Below are positions 8,668 through 17,671 of a stretch of DNA of 64,000 bases, in pieces. Made by a program: the position numbers and the translations under genes. The DNA lies in the NCBI GenBank assembly GCA_026996295.1, contig JALWLL010000006.1, positions 1 to 64,000 on the forward strand, read 5' to 3'. A model generated the notes under the pieces. That model worked only from the letters and a program-made list of their open reading frames with translations. It searched no databases and had not been told where the DNA came from. Each line of letters begins with the position of its first letter. Position 1 is the first letter of the stretch. The stretch is from Sulfurimonas sp. Its GTDB lineage: Bacteria > Campylobacterota > Campylobacteria > Campylobacterales > Sulfurimonadaceae.

Positions 8668-10905
8668 CTACAGTTCCAAAAGAACCGTATCTCTTCTTGT
8701 CGCTTCAAATTTGCGGCAAGCTGACTCAAAAGCACCACCTTCCCCTATAAGAATACACTTATGTTTCGCCCTTGTTATCGCTGTATAGATCAGTTTTGTA
8801 TTGTGCATGATAAAGTGGGTAAAACTCATAGGTATCACCACTATATCGTACTCCATCCCCTGTACTTTATGAATCGTAAGCGCATAAGAGAGCATAAGAT
8901 GTGACTTCAACTCCTCATACTCATATGCCACGACTACATCTTCATTGGGATAAAAAACAAAAATCTGCTCCTCCTCTTCATCTATCTTAAAGAGCAGCCC
9001 GCTCATACCGTTAAAAATGCGTCTTTGTGCGGCATCTTCTCCCATTTTAAAGCCATCACCGCTCCATGAGGTCATATTTTCATTTTTGGTATGAACCACT
9101 TTGTCCATCAAACGAAACTCTACAGCGCCCTTTTTGACACTTTTTTTGGGGTTGGGATTAAAATACTCCTGCAAAACACTGTTAAGGTTATGGGAGCCGA
9201 GTATCCCCCCTTTCATAGGAGTGATCACCTGAAAATAGTTCAAGTACTCTTTGATCTCTTTGTTTTTGAGTCTGTATCTTGCCTTCTCAATCGAATCAAG
9301 CACCTTATGTACGATTTGCGCAACTATTGCCTGAGAGTTTTGCTCACGAACCTCACTCAGTTCACTCTGCGTCATAGTTTGTTTTAAGGCGTAATAATTT
9401 GGTATGCTCACATCCATAAACTCAAAATCTTCATACTTTTTTCTATATTGGGGAACAACACCTTTTCGTATCTCGTTGGCTATGAGAGTGATCGCCTGAT
9501 CTTCACTCTGACGGTAGATCTTTGTAAGTTTTACTATGGGTGCCAACTCACGACTCAGTGCATCGCTTAGTACATTGCCCGCACCGATAGGGGGAAGCTG
9601 TGCATCATCACCCACTATGATAACTACCGCTTTTTTATCCACCTTTGCCATAAGCCGTGCAAAGAGGGTTGAGTTTATCATAGAAGCTTCATCTATCAGT
9701 ACTACCGAGTAGGGAAAAGTATCACGATCTTCATGTTTGACAAGCAAAGACTGTATGGTCGCACTCTCAAAACCTGTCGTATCGGCTATACGTTGTGAGG
9801 CGATACCGCTGAGGGCACAGGTGATGATCTCTTTTTCCTCGTAGCGAGTGTTTAAAAGTCTGAGAATCGTTTTGGAAGTCGTACTTTTTCCTGTTCCCGC
9901 ATATCCTACCAAAAAGAGTATGCTAGCGCCATTGTTGATGATCTCTACAGCTTCTCGTTGTTGCTCACCCAGCTGAAGCTCGCTTTCTTTCAAAAAACTC
10001 TCAAGATCTTTGACAAACACCCCGTTATCACGTTTGGCACGGGTAGTAAAGCTTTCATACAAAAACTTTTCAGCATCGTAAAGTCGTGCCGGAGAGACAC
10101 GGTCGTTTTTCATGATCACAATGCTCTGCTGCGCCACTCTCTCGATAAGAGCCGCTTCATAAAGATGGTTTTTATCCCTAAATCCCAAAAGTTCATCAAG
10201 TCCGCTAAAGAGGATCTCCTTTGCTATACAGGAGTTGCCCTGCTGTTCACAGTAGTTGAGCAGTACATAGTCCATAGCGGAGCTGATTCGCTTCTCATTC
10301 TCTTTTTCTATCCCCATTTTCAGTGCCAATTCATCGGCACGTTTGAAGCCTATGGAGTTTACAGAGGTGAGTATATACGGGTTTGCTTGTATCTTTTTGG
10401 AGGGCTCCTCTACATCTTTCATGGCAGTAGCTATGGTGGTAAGCAAAGAGGGAGTAACATCATAAGGGCTTAGAAACTCTCCAAGCTCACGCATGGAACG
10501 AAACTTCTTCCAAGAGGACTGTATCTTTTTGAGACGCTTCTCTTTTATGCCGTTAAACTCTAAAAGCCGCTCTATATCGTTATCTAAAATATGGACAAGA
10601 CCCTCTTCACCAAACTTCTCTATAAGCTCGGCAGAGAGTTTTTTTGTAAAACCTTTGACGATTTTATTTAAAAAGAAAAAAAGTTGATTTTGGTTGACTT
10701 TAAGGGAGTCAAATTTGAAAGTTTTGCCATATTTTTTATGCTCCTGCCACACCCCTTTCAGTGTTATAGCAGAGCCTTTGAGGTTTTTCACATCACTCTC
10801 ATAGTAAGTACCGCTGATCTTTTCGCCACTTTTGAGTACGGCTATAAAAAAACCTTCATCTTCAAAAAGTATGCGCTCGATCTGCCCTATGAGAGTTTCA
10901 CTCAA
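8668..10905 (-). CDS. RecD2-like SF1B DNA helicase (AAA family)
   Basis: The 745-residue ATP-dependent 5'-3' helicase resembles RecD2/exodeoxyribonuclease V alpha. N-terminal OB-like and helix-hairpin regions (1-300) are followed by the motor: Walker A GYAGTGKST (about 334), Walker B VVLIDEASMI (about 397), motif III GDDAQLPPIG and motif VI YALTIHKVQGMEYD with YTAITRAK near the end. No RecB or RecC genes are near, so it most likely acts alone as RecD2 does in genomes without RecBCD. The downstream lipoprotein gene is convergent; glyQ lies three bases upstream on the same strand, suggesting one transcript. Confidence 0.85.
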   Translation of the reverse strand: MSETLIGQIERILFEDEGFFIAVLKSGEKISGTYYESDVKNLKGSAITLKGVWQEHKKYGKTFKFDSLKVNQNQLFFFLNKIVKGFTKKLSAELIEKFGEEGLVHILDNDIERLLEFNGIKEKRLKKIQSSWKKFRSMRELGEFLSPYDVTPSLLTTIATAMKDVEEPSKKIQANPYILTSVNSIGFKRADELALKMGIEKENEKRISSAMDYVLLNYCEQQGNSCIAKEILFSGLDELLGFRDKNHLYEAALIERVAQQSIVIMKNDRVSPARLYDAEKFLYESFTTRAKRDNGVFVKDLESFLKESELQLGEQQREAVEIINNGASILFLVGYAGTGKSTTSKTILRLLNTRYEEKEIITCALSGIASQRIADTTGFESATIQSLLVKHEDRDTFPYSVVLIDEASMINSTLFARLMAKVDKKAVVIIVGDDAQLPPIGAGNVLSDALSRELAPIVKLTKIYRQSEDQAITLIANEIRKGVVPQYRKKYEDFEFMDVSIPNYYALKQTMTQSELSEVREQNSQAIVAQIVHKVLDSIEKARYRLKNKEIKEYLNYFQVITPMKGGILGSHNLNSVLQEYFNPNPKKSVKKGAVEFRLMDKVVHTKNENMTSWSGDGFKMGEDAAQRRIFNGMSGLLFKIDEEEEQIFVFYPNEDVVVAYEYEELKSHLMLSYALTIHKVQGMEYDIVVIPMSFTHFIMHNTKLIYTAITRAKHKCILIGEGGAFESACRKFEATRRDTVLLEL

Positions 10906-10908
10906 AAA

Positions 10909-11793
10909 TTATGCCTTTACCCTCTTGAGACGATCCTCTTCCTGCGCTTTATAAAGCTCCGCGCACCCACGGGAAAGCTCACGAATCTTGAGTATATAGT
11001 TTTGGCGTTCCGTTTGAGAGATCGCTTTTCTTGCATCGAGTACATTAAAGGTATTTGAAGCCATCATACACAGATCGTATGCCGGAAGTGGAAGTCCCGC
11101 TTCCAAAGTGCGTTTACACTCATCACTTTTTGCATTAAACTCGGCAAAAAGCATATCGGTATCTGCTATTTCAAAATTATACTTGGAGAACTCTATCTCA
11201 CTCTCTTTATGCACATCTTTATAAAGTGTTTTGTTCCCCTCTTTATCAACGTTCCACACAATATCAAACACATTGTCCACCCCTTGCAGATACATCGCAA
11301 GACGCTCTGTTCCGTACGTGATCTCTACAGCTACGGGTTTACACTCTATACCGCCAACTTGTTGGAAGTAGGTAAACTGGGTCACTTCCATACCGTTGAG
11401 CCACACTTCCCATCCAAGACCCCATGCACCAAGGGTTGGCGACTCCCAGTTATCTTCTATAAAACGTATATCGTGCTCTTTCACATCAAGCCCAAGATAC
11501 TCCAACGACTTCAAATAAAGCTCTTGAATGTTATCCGGTGAAGGTTTGATAAGTGCCTGAAACTGATAGTAACTTCCCAAACGGTTCGGGTTCTCCCCAT
11601 AGCGACCATCTGTCGGTCGGCGAGAGGGCGCTACATAGGCAACCGCCCACGGCTGAGAATCGAGTGAACGTAAAAACGTTGCAGGGTGAAAGGTTCCGGC
11701 ACCTGCCGGAATATCATAAGGCTGTACAATGTTGCACCCCTCTTTCATCCAAAACTCCTGTAGTTTTAGTAACATCTCGCTAAAAGTAATCAT
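10909..11793 (-). CDS. glyQ: glycyl-tRNA synthetase alpha subunit
   Basis: Catalytic alpha subunit of the bacterial alpha2beta2 glycyl-tRNA synthetase (class II). Strongly conserved blocks include [40 protein letters not shown] and [20 protein letters not shown]. The 294 residues fit the usual size. I start at the ATG at 11793 ([11 protein letters not shown]), which has GGGG six bases upstream; eleven further upstream codons are open but unlike the family. The beta subunit glyS is not in the window. It precedes the RecD2-like gene by three bases. Confidence 0.96.
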   Translation of the reverse strand: MITFSEMLLKLQEFWMKEGCNIVQPYDIPAGAGTFHPATFLRSLDSQPWAVAYVAPSRRPTDGRYGENPNRLGSYYQFQALIKPSPDNIQELYLKSLEYLGLDVKEHDIRFIEDNWESPTLGAWGLGWEVWLNGMEVTQFTYFQQVGGIECKPVAVEITYGTERLAMYLQGVDNVFDIVWNVDKEGNKTLYKDVHKESEIEFSKYNFEIADTDMLFAEFNAKSDECKRTLEAGLPLPAYDLCMMASNTFNVLDARKAISQTERQNYILKIRELSRGCAELYKAQEEDRLKRVKA

Positions 11794-11824
11794 ATATACC
11801 CCATATAAATAGTAAAATTTCGAC

Positions 11825-11853
11825 ATTATATCAATGGTGGGCTTGCTTATTAA
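11825..11853 (-). promoter_or_regulatory. candidate glyQ promoter
   Basis: On the minus strand TATAAT (11825-11830) lies 17 bases from a weak TTAATA -35 (11848-11853), about 32 bases before the glyQ ATG. It overlaps the divergent promoter of the M6 protease gene. Confidence 0.4.
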
Positions 11854-11871
11854 TAAATGTCCGTGTATAAT
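11843..11871 (+). promoter_or_regulatory. strong sigma70-type promoter for the M6 protease gene
   Basis: TTGCTT (11843-11848), 17-bp spacer, consensus TATAAT (11866-11871), 26 bases before the ATG at 11898. Confidence 0.6.
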
Positions 11872-11897
11872 ATTTAAAACAATACGGTGAGTACTTT

Positions 11898-13235
11898 ATG
11901 ATAAAAATAGTTTTATTCCTATCTTTTGCTTTCTTTTTTGTCGGGTGTGAAAAAGCTTCGACAGTAACCACTACCACTGAAAACGAGTCGAATACTAGCC
12001 CCATTGAAGGTGATGTCTCTTCCCCCTCAGCTACAGAATGTTTCAACACAACCATAGAAGCAGCGAGTTCTACGCCTATGCTCACTATACTTATTAGCTA
12101 TAACAATCAAACTATCAGCTCCGATGAGCTTACATGGGCTCAAAAGCTTTACGGTAAAGAGCTGCATCAGCTCAATAGTTACTATTTGCAAGCAAGCAAC
12201 ACAAAGTTTGAATTTGCTCAGGCAAGTGAGAGTGCAGGGTGTGAAAACGACGGTGTGATCTCAGTGAAGCTTAACAAAAACCACCCAAATTCATCCTACC
12301 TCTCAAGTGTCTATCCGGACCTGGAAGCAGCACTTGTTAGTGCCGATGAGAAAATTAACTTCTCAAATTTCGATGCAGATGCAAACGGACACATAACCCC
12401 TGATGAACTTGTGATCACCTTTATTATTGCCGGATATGAAGATGCTTATGAGGGGTATCATGTTTACAACGGTATATGGGCGCATATGTCCTGCATGGAA
12501 TCTTCTAACACCCCGCTGCTTGATGGTGTAACACTCATGGGCTGTAACGACGGTGGGACATTTGCACTTTTTGGAGAACTGCATGACAGATACTACGTAA
12601 CACACGATGCAACGGTAGGGATCATTGCCCATGAGCTTGGTCACTCCGCCTTTGCTTTACCTGATCTTTACAACACCCAAGGGGCTACAGGCGGTATAGG
12701 TATATTTGGTCTTATGGGCGGCGGATCTTGGGCGCAAAGTTCACTTAGTGAATATCCCGGCGACACACCGACACACTTTAGTGCATGGAGCAAGATATAC
12801 AACGGTTGGATCACACCACAGCTTGCTCAAGCAGGCACGACACATACACTCAGCGAAACTGCCTCTGATACCTACAATATCATTAAAATTCCCATCAGTT
12901 CTACAGAGTACTATCTTCTGGAGAACAGAAACAACAGCGGTTACGACAAAGGACTCTTTGCTTTGGAGGGGAACTTTAATGGAGGGATGGCTCTATGGCG
13001 CATCAATGAAGCCAAGCTCAGCAGCTACTACCTCAGTATCAATGAGGTCAACGCAGACACCTCAAACAAAGGGGTGGATCTTGTTGAGGCTGCAAACAAT
13101 GTGATAGATACACAACTAAGTAACGGGAATGAGGCAAATCTTTTTTATGCGCCAAATGTAAGCAGCTACTCTTATCAAAGTGATATCAGTGATATTTCAC
13201 AACGCGGTTCTGTTATGACACTTACTATAAACTAA
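11898..13235 (+). CDS. M6-family (immune inhibitor A-like) metalloprotease, lipoprotein
   Basis: Predicted membrane-anchored zinc endopeptidase. A lipoprotein signal ends in FFVGC (Cys17), followed by a Ser/Thr-rich linker to about residue 57. The catalytic domain has HELGHSAFALPDLY (His245, Glu246, His249, with Asp256 in the third-ligand region) and a Met-turn-like GLMGGGSW. An EF-hand-like loop DADANGHITPDE (about 159-170) probably binds calcium. The usual N-terminal M6 propeptide is absent: the catalytic domain begins almost directly after the linker. The next gene, ten bases downstream, encodes a separate secreted protein that looks like that propeptide. Confidence 0.85.
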   Translation: MIKIVLFLSFAFFFVGCEKASTVTTTTENESNTSPIEGDVSSPSATECFNTTIEAASSTPMLTILISYNNQTISSDELTWAQKLYGKELHQLNSYYLQASNTKFEFAQASESAGCENDGVISVKLNKNHPNSSYLSSVYPDLEAALVSADEKINFSNFDADANGHITPDELVITFIIAGYEDAYEGYHVYNGIWAHMSCMESSNTPLLDGVTLMGCNDGGTFALFGELHDRYYVTHDATVGIIAHELGHSAFALPDLYNTQGATGGIGIFGLMGGGSWAQSSLSEYPGDTPTHFSAWSKIYNGWITPQLAQAGTTHTLSETASDTYNIIKIPISSTEYYLLENRNNSGYDKGLFALEGNFNGGMALWRINEAKLSSYYLSINEVNADTSNKGVDLVEAANNVIDTQLSNGNEANLFYAPNVSSYSYQSDISDISQRGSVMTLTIN

Positions 13236-13245
13236 AGAGGTATTT

Positions 13246-13620
13246 ATGAAATCATTACTTGTTTTTTTACTCCTGTTGGCTCCACTCTTTGGAGCACCCG
13301 CCTTTAATCAACCAAGGAAGTTCACACAATCTGATGGAACTACCTTTACAGCCAGAGCTTTTGGGAACCAGCATCTTCACTGGATCCAAACACCAGATGG
13401 TGAGGTTTTACTCTATAACTCTAAGAGTAAAAATTTTGAATATGCCAAGATACAAAACAACCAGCTCAAGCCATCCGGAACCAGATACAACAAAGAGAAC
13501 TCCATAAGAACCCGCTCACAAGCCCGTGTCAACAAAATAAACAAAGAAGAGCTCTACAAGCTTTGGTCATTGAAACAAAAAGAGTTTAATGAAAAAAGAG
13601 GCTTACAAAATCGGCACTAA
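13246..13620 (+). CDS. secreted stand-alone M6-protease propeptide-like protein
   Basis: The 124 residues start with a cleavable signal peptide (MKSLLVFLLLLAPLFGAPA). The mature part has the pattern found in propeptides of M6 and related bacterial metalloproteases: QSDGTTFTARAFGNQHLHW, then IQTPDGEVLLYN, then FEYAKIQNNQLKPSG. It ends in a basic helix rich in Arg, Lys and Asn. The gene starts ten bases after the M6 protease stop, with an AGAGG ribosome site, so the two are surely cotranscribed. I infer that it is the protease's detached propeptide, acting in trans as folding helper or inhibitor. Resemblance is by eye; the alternative is an unrelated small secreted protein. Confidence 0.7.
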   Translation: MKSLLVFLLLLAPLFGAPAFNQPRKFTQSDGTTFTARAFGNQHLHWIQTPDGEVLLYNSKSKNFEYAKIQNNQLKPSGTRYNKENSIRTRSQARVNKINKEELYKLWSLKQKEFNEKRGLQNRH

Positions 13621-13623
13621 GGC

Positions 13624-14481
13624 TTATGCCATTTTACATACAATATCGCCGACTTCCTGACCCAAAGAGGAGGCAACCACATTGCATTTTACTTTCAACA
13701 AAAAGCAGATTCCCTCTTTGTGTGACGGGGTGAGACACTCATAATTTCCCATCCCTTTAGAGATCACAAGATCGGCCTGATCAAAAAGCTTTTGTGCATA
13801 GGGGTTGGCTCTGTTATAGGTAAACCCTGGAGTATTTACCCCGCTGTCAACCAGCTCACATAAGGTATCAAACCCCGTTTCTTTGGCTTCTTTGAGCGTG
13901 ACATCGTTGATAATCGGCGTCCCACGCACCATGTATGAGAACGCTATTTGAGGGTACAGCTCTTGGAGTGTCTGTATATACAGATGATCAAAGATATGCT
14001 CTCCGACATTATCTCCAAGAACCACTACATTTTTGGCATTTGCAAGTCTCTCCTGTAGCTTCTCAAAATCGTTGTGGGAAAATTCTGTATGAAAAATTTT
14101 ACCGAGTTCCTCTTTGAGATCAAACTCCACCTCTGCTGCCAAATCTATGACATTACCCGCAACTGCTATTTTTGTAGCTGTGAGAAGTTTGTTCTTGCTT
14201 CTTAGAAGCTGCTCTTTCAGAAGTGGCATAAAGGAGAGTGCTTTGCGTGTTGAGAGCGCTTTAACCTCATCATAGAGGTCTTCTTTTTGGGCAAGCTGTG
14301 CCATGGTTTCATACACATCTGCTGCGATCTCAGGGGGACTTAACTCAAAAGAGAAGTTTTGAGACATATCCTCAACTGTTGTGAGTAAAGTATGTTCAAG
14401 AGATTGTGATGCATTGATGGCATAAGCAACTTTCAAACTTTGCTTGATTATGCAACCAACACACGCTTCATCTATTTTCAT
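13624..14481 (-). CDS. DUF89 family metal-dependent phosphatase-like protein
   Basis: The 285 residues fit the DUF89/ARMT1 family, whose characterised members are metal-dependent damage-control phosphatases acting on reactive phosphometabolites. Family marks: DEACVGCIIKQ at the N-terminus, VVVLGDNVGEHIFD (metal-binding Asp and Asn), VRGTPIINDVT, and a final SKGMGNYECL block. The N-terminal Cys pair (CVGC) is typical of the bacterial and archaeal branch. The substrate is unknown. Its ATG overlaps the stop of the DUF3972 gene (TAATG), so the two are coupled. Confidence 0.85.
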   Translation of the reverse strand: MKIDEACVGCIIKQSLKVAYAINASQSLEHTLLTTVEDMSQNFSFELSPPEIAADVYETMAQLAQKEDLYDEVKALSTRKALSFMPLLKEQLLRSKNKLLTATKIAVAGNVIDLAAEVEFDLKEELGKIFHTEFSHNDFEKLQERLANAKNVVVLGDNVGEHIFDHLYIQTLQELYPQIAFSYMVRGTPIINDVTLKEAKETGFDTLCELVDSGVNTPGFTYNRANPYAQKLFDQADLVISKGMGNYECLTPSHKEGICFLLKVKCNVVASSLGQEVGDIVCKMA

Positions 14482-14954
14482 TATTTATCTGCATGTTCTT
14501 CTATCGCTTTGTTCCACATGAGTTTGTATTTTCTTCTCATAAACTCAACCTCTTTTTGTGTCAGTTTAAGTTGCTCGGTTAGTGTTGCGATCGTTTTTCT
14601 GTCTTCATCGTAGAGTTCCTGTAAAGAGGCCAATGCTTCTTTTAAAAACTCATTTTCATTTCTGACCGATTCTATCGTCTCATCTTTAGCGTCAAGAACC
14701 TTCTCATGAAGATTGATGATCGTACCTATTGTTTTTTCAACAAACTGCGGCTGTACGATCATCTCGTGGGTATTATGCTTAGAGAGCTCTTTGAGTTTGG
14801 CGGGCACAACCTCACCGACACCGCGAGAGGGATCGATATAGCGCACCCCGTTTTCAACTTTTACAGTAAGTTTTCCACGCTCAATAAGATCTTCTATAGC
14901 TGATAACTCCAAACCTGTCAGATTGGAATACTCATCATCACTCATCCACTTCAT
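14481..14954 (-). CDS. DUF3972-like protein (N-terminal HTH-like, C-terminal coiled coil)
   Basis: A 157-residue cytoplasmic protein. The N-terminal 45 residues (MSDDEYSNLTGLELSAIEDL) look like a MerR-type or excisionase-like helix-turn-helix; residues about 85-150 are an almost uninterrupted charged heptad coiled coil. This layout matches DUF3972, a family I associate with Campylobacterota; function is unknown, DNA binding is inference. It sits between purE (24-base gap) and the DUF89 gene (1-base overlap) in a minus-strand run. Confidence 0.7.
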   Translation of the reverse strand: MKWMSDDEYSNLTGLELSAIEDLIERGKLTVKVENGVRYIDPSRGVGEVVPAKLKELSKHNTHEMIVQPQFVEKTIGTIINLHEKVLDAKDETIESVRNENEFLKEALASLQELYDEDRKTIATLTEQLKLTQKEVEFMRRKYKLMWNKAIEEHADK

Positions 14955-14978
14955 AATACCCCTTTGAGTAAGTGGGAT

Positions 14979-15479
14979 CTATTTGGAAATGATCGTTTCA
15001 ATCTCCAAAGAATCCATTTCAACTTTTTTAGCTTTTGCTATACGATCCTCTTTTAACTTGATCGCCAGCTCTTCATTGTCAAGTGCAAGTATCTGCATAG
15101 CAAGGTATGCAGAGTTTATAGCTCCCGCTTTTCCTATTGCTACTGTAGCAACCGGCATTCCAGCCGGCATCTGTACAGTTGAAAGAAGCGCATCGATACC
15201 ACTGAGTGCAGATGCACTCATAGGAACACCAATGATCGGCTTTACTGTTTTAGAAGACAAAACACCTGCAAGATGTGCCGCCATACCGGCAGCAGCAATA
15301 AAAACCTGTGCACCTTTTTCTTCTGCTTCACGAATATATGTTGCCGTTCTCTCAGGCGAGCGGTGGGCTGAAGAGATAATCATCTCATAGTTAACACCAA
15401 ATGCCTCAAATGTGTCTGAACAAGACTTCATTATCTCATAATCACTTTTACTACCCATCACGATTGATACAAACTTCAT
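14979..15479 (-). CDS. purE: N5-carboxyaminoimidazole ribonucleotide mutase
   Basis: Class I PurE, converting N5-CAIR to CAIR in purine synthesis. The 166 residues begin MKFVSIVMGSKSDYEIMKSC and contain the conserved SAHRSPERT, AAAGMAAHLAGVLSSKT and GVPMSASALSGIDALLSTVQ blocks, including the substrate-binding Ser and the catalytic His of SAHR. No purK is adjacent. Purine gene purF lies 7 kb away on the other strand. Confidence 0.96.
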   Translation of the reverse strand: MKFVSIVMGSKSDYEIMKSCSDTFEAFGVNYEMIISSAHRSPERTATYIREAEEKGAQVFIAAAGMAAHLAGVLSSKTVKPIIGVPMSASALSGIDALLSTVQMPAGMPVATVAIGKAGAINSAYLAMQILALDNEELAIKLKEDRIAKAKKVEMDSLEIETIISK

Positions 15480-15524
15480 TTGCTATCCTCAATTTTTTTT
15501 TGAGATTATACCATTATATTTCAT

Positions 15525-16817
15525 TTAACTTTTCGGATATGTCCCCATATCCTCATGGGAAGGGATTCTTAAAAAGGTGTATTGTGGAAGTTTTGTCGGT
15601 AATTTTATTGGATTTGTATTACCGCTGTGCACCTCCTGCCAAACTTTAGCATTTTTTGCCAAAAGTTTTTTGAGCTTGACATAAACTTTGCCGTCTCTCT
15701 CATACGTGCTGCCAATCTCATTATCGAGCATCTCTATTTTCGTACCCAGCGGAGCAACCACTTCAAGTTCATCCCCCGGCAATGTTTTATATTTACACAA
15801 AAAATACTCCCCGCTCTCATCAACCTGTCCACTTACCTGATGGGTTCCTAGTTGCATAGTAAAGTCAAGCGACTGTGTATCGTGCTTTTCAAATGGTCGC
15901 GAAATAAGATAAGCATCTGTATAACCGCGGTTTTGCAGCGATTCGAGTTCATACTGATATTTTGCACTATCGAGTATATCGCTGTAATAATCATCGATAG
16001 CCATTCTGTAAGCTTTTGCCGTAACAGCCGCATAATACGCTGTTTTTGTACGCCCCTCTATCTTGACACTATCAACCACACCACTCTCTAGTATCTCCTG
16101 CATATGAGAAGCAAGGTTGAGATCTTTTGAATTCATGATGTACGTTCCTATCCCCTCCTCCTCTTCAAGTTTAAAGAGAGTTCCGGTCTCAGGATTTGCG
16201 GCATAGATCTCATAAGGAAAACGGCAATCATTCGCACAACTTCCACGGTTAGGCACACGGCCGCTTTGAAGTGTTGAGATAAGACAACGACCGGAATAGG
16301 CAAAACACATACTTCCGTGCACAAAAACTTCCAACTCAAGCTCCGGAAGCTCTTTTTTTATCTCTACAAGATCTTTCAGTGAGATCTCACGTGCAGTGAT
16401 GATACGGGTCGCACCCATATCGGCATACACCTTTGCATCAAGAACATTCATAACATTTGCCTGCGTTGAAAGGTGTAGCGGCATATCGGGGACAAGGTCA
16501 TGACACAGTTTGAGCACACCGGGTGTTGCTACTATAAACGCATCGGGTTTAAGCTCTGCCATTGTAAGTATATGTTTTTTTAAAAGATTAAGCTGGGAAT
16601 TAAAAGGGAAACCGTTTATAGTCGCATACACTTTTTTGCCTCGCTCGTGAGCGTAGTTGATACCCTCCTCAAAGTCCTCAAAACTAAACTCTTTTCCAGA
16701 GCGTATGCGAAGGGAGAAATGGCTCACTCCCCCATAAACGGCATCTGCACCAAAATCGAGTGCTATTTTTAATTTTTCTAAAGTTCCTGCGGGGGAGAGA
16801 AGTTCTACTTTTTGCAT
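15525..16817 (-). CDS. U32-family protein, likely RNA hydroxylation factor (TrhP/RlhA-like)
   Basis: A 430-residue member of the peptidase U32 family. Characterised homologues (TrhP, RlhA) take part in prephenate-dependent hydroxylation of tRNA or rRNA, rather than proteolysis. Signature ELEVFVHGSMCFAYSGRC is followed by NRGSCANDCRFPYE, giving the cysteine set thought to hold an Fe-S cluster. The TIM-barrel-like N-terminal half begins LLSPAGTLEKLKIALDFGAD. A small C-terminal beta domain (about 335-425) is present. It is cytoplasmic and follows the CheZ-like gene by 84 bases on the same strand. The exact RNA target cannot be told from sequence. Confidence 0.85.
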   Translation of the reverse strand: MQKVELLSPAGTLEKLKIALDFGADAVYGGVSHFSLRIRSGKEFSFEDFEEGINYAHERGKKVYATINGFPFNSQLNLLKKHILTMAELKPDAFIVATPGVLKLCHDLVPDMPLHLSTQANVMNVLDAKVYADMGATRIITAREISLKDLVEIKKELPELELEVFVHGSMCFAYSGRCLISTLQSGRVPNRGSCANDCRFPYEIYAANPETGTLFKLEEEEGIGTYIMNSKDLNLASHMQEILESGVVDSVKIEGRTKTAYYAAVTAKAYRMAIDDYYSDILDSAKYQYELESLQNRGYTDAYLISRPFEKHDTQSLDFTMQLGTHQVSGQVDESGEYFLCKYKTLPGDELEVVAPLGTKIEMLDNEIGSTYERDGKVYVKLKKLLAKNAKVWQEVHSGNTNPIKLPTKLPQYTFLRIPSHEDMGTYPKS

Positions 16818-16836
16818 CTGTGTTCTCGTTTACGCC

Positions 16837-16854
16837 CTAAGTTTGCTTACTTAG
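16837..16854. other. small inverted repeat between cheZ-like gene and U32 gene
   Basis: CTAAGT-TTGCTT-ACTTAG is a 6-bp perfect inverted repeat with a 6-base loop in the 84-bp gap. The minus strand, on which both neighbours lie, has no T-run after it, so it may be a processing or pausing hairpin rather than a terminator. Confidence 0.3.
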
Positions 16855-16901
16855 AGCAAGTTTTTTTGAAAGTTTATCTAATTTTTTATTATGAAGATGT
16901 T

Positions 16902-17591
16902 TTACTGCCCGCCAAATTGCTCCAAGAGCGCTTCAATATCATCAGTAGAAGCCAGATCTTCTGTCGTATCCCCCACAATATGTTTTGCAGAAGAAACACG
17001 TTTCTCATCATCTATCTTACCTTCAAAGAGTGTATTCATGTATTTTGAAAGTGCGCGCATCACATTGATGACTCGCTCAATTTTTTGACGGTGGATATCT
17101 TGATACTGCATAATATCCATAATATTTAGTATTGAATCTCCACTGTTTTGTAAGGCTTCTATCGTTTCATTGACATCACTCACCACCGCTTCATTTTTTT
17201 CAAGCTGTGTTTGAAATACGGCAACATCAGGAAATTTTGCACTTAACGTTTGAAAAAGCTCGATATTGGAATGAATCACTTCTAAAATCTTTTCTAGGGA
17301 CTCCTCTTTTTCCATCAGATCAGAACTGATCCCTTCGATGATATCAAAGATCTCACTCGCTTTCTCTTCGCTCTCTTTGGTAACATCATCAAGCTGATGC
17401 ACCATTTTATTTTCATCTGTTGCAGGGTAAGGCAGCTTCTCTTCCAAGATATCATGAACAATATCATCTTCTTCTACTTCTTCCGAAGCAGCTGCATCAG
17501 TATCTTGTTCTTCTGCAACCTCTTCATCTTCAAGTCCATCAAGATCATCGATCTCTCCACTCATTAAGGCATCTAATTCTTCTTGGGTCAT
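16902..17591 (-). CDS. cheZ: CheZ-like CheY-P phosphatase (epsilonproteobacterial HP0170 type)
   Basis: The 229 residues fit the divergent CheZ of Helicobacter and Campylobacter, which dephosphorylates CheY-P to reset chemotaxis. The catalytic helix reads IMQYQDIHRQKIERV with Asp165 and Gln169 spaced as in E. coli CheZ Asp143/Gln147. Long helices (about 62-190) form the four-helix dimer. The C-terminus (DIEALLEQFG, 218-227) resembles the CheY-P-binding tail. Unusually, the N-terminus MTQEELDALMSG resembles the CheY-binding peptide of FliM, and is joined to the body by an acidic linker (13-50). It is cytoplasmic, with no other chemotaxis gene adjacent. Confidence 0.82.
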   Translation of the reverse strand: MTQEELDALMSGEIDDLDGLEDEEVAEEQDTDAAASEEVEEDDIVHDILEEKLPYPATDENKMVHQLDDVTKESEEKASEIFDIIEGISSDLMEKEESLEKILEVIHSNIELFQTLSAKFPDVAVFQTQLEKNEAVVSDVNETIEALQNSGDSILNIMDIMQYQDIHRQKIERVINVMRALSKYMNTLFEGKIDDEKRVSSAKHIVGDTTEDLASTDDIEALLEQFGGQ

Positions 17592-17671
17592 GAATACTTC
17601 TCCATTATAAAACTAGCTAAATTTAATTTTAACCACTATAATAACATAAAAAATCTAAATGTGAGAATATT

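Noticed and set aside
9958-10473. 171-codon plus-strand reading frame inside the RecD2-like gene
   Set aside because: Antisense to a conserved helicase region; composition is that of a shadow frame.
14983-15390. 135-codon plus-strand reading frame opposite purE
   Set aside because: Ser/Ala-rich shadow of the well-conserved purE gene, without start signals.
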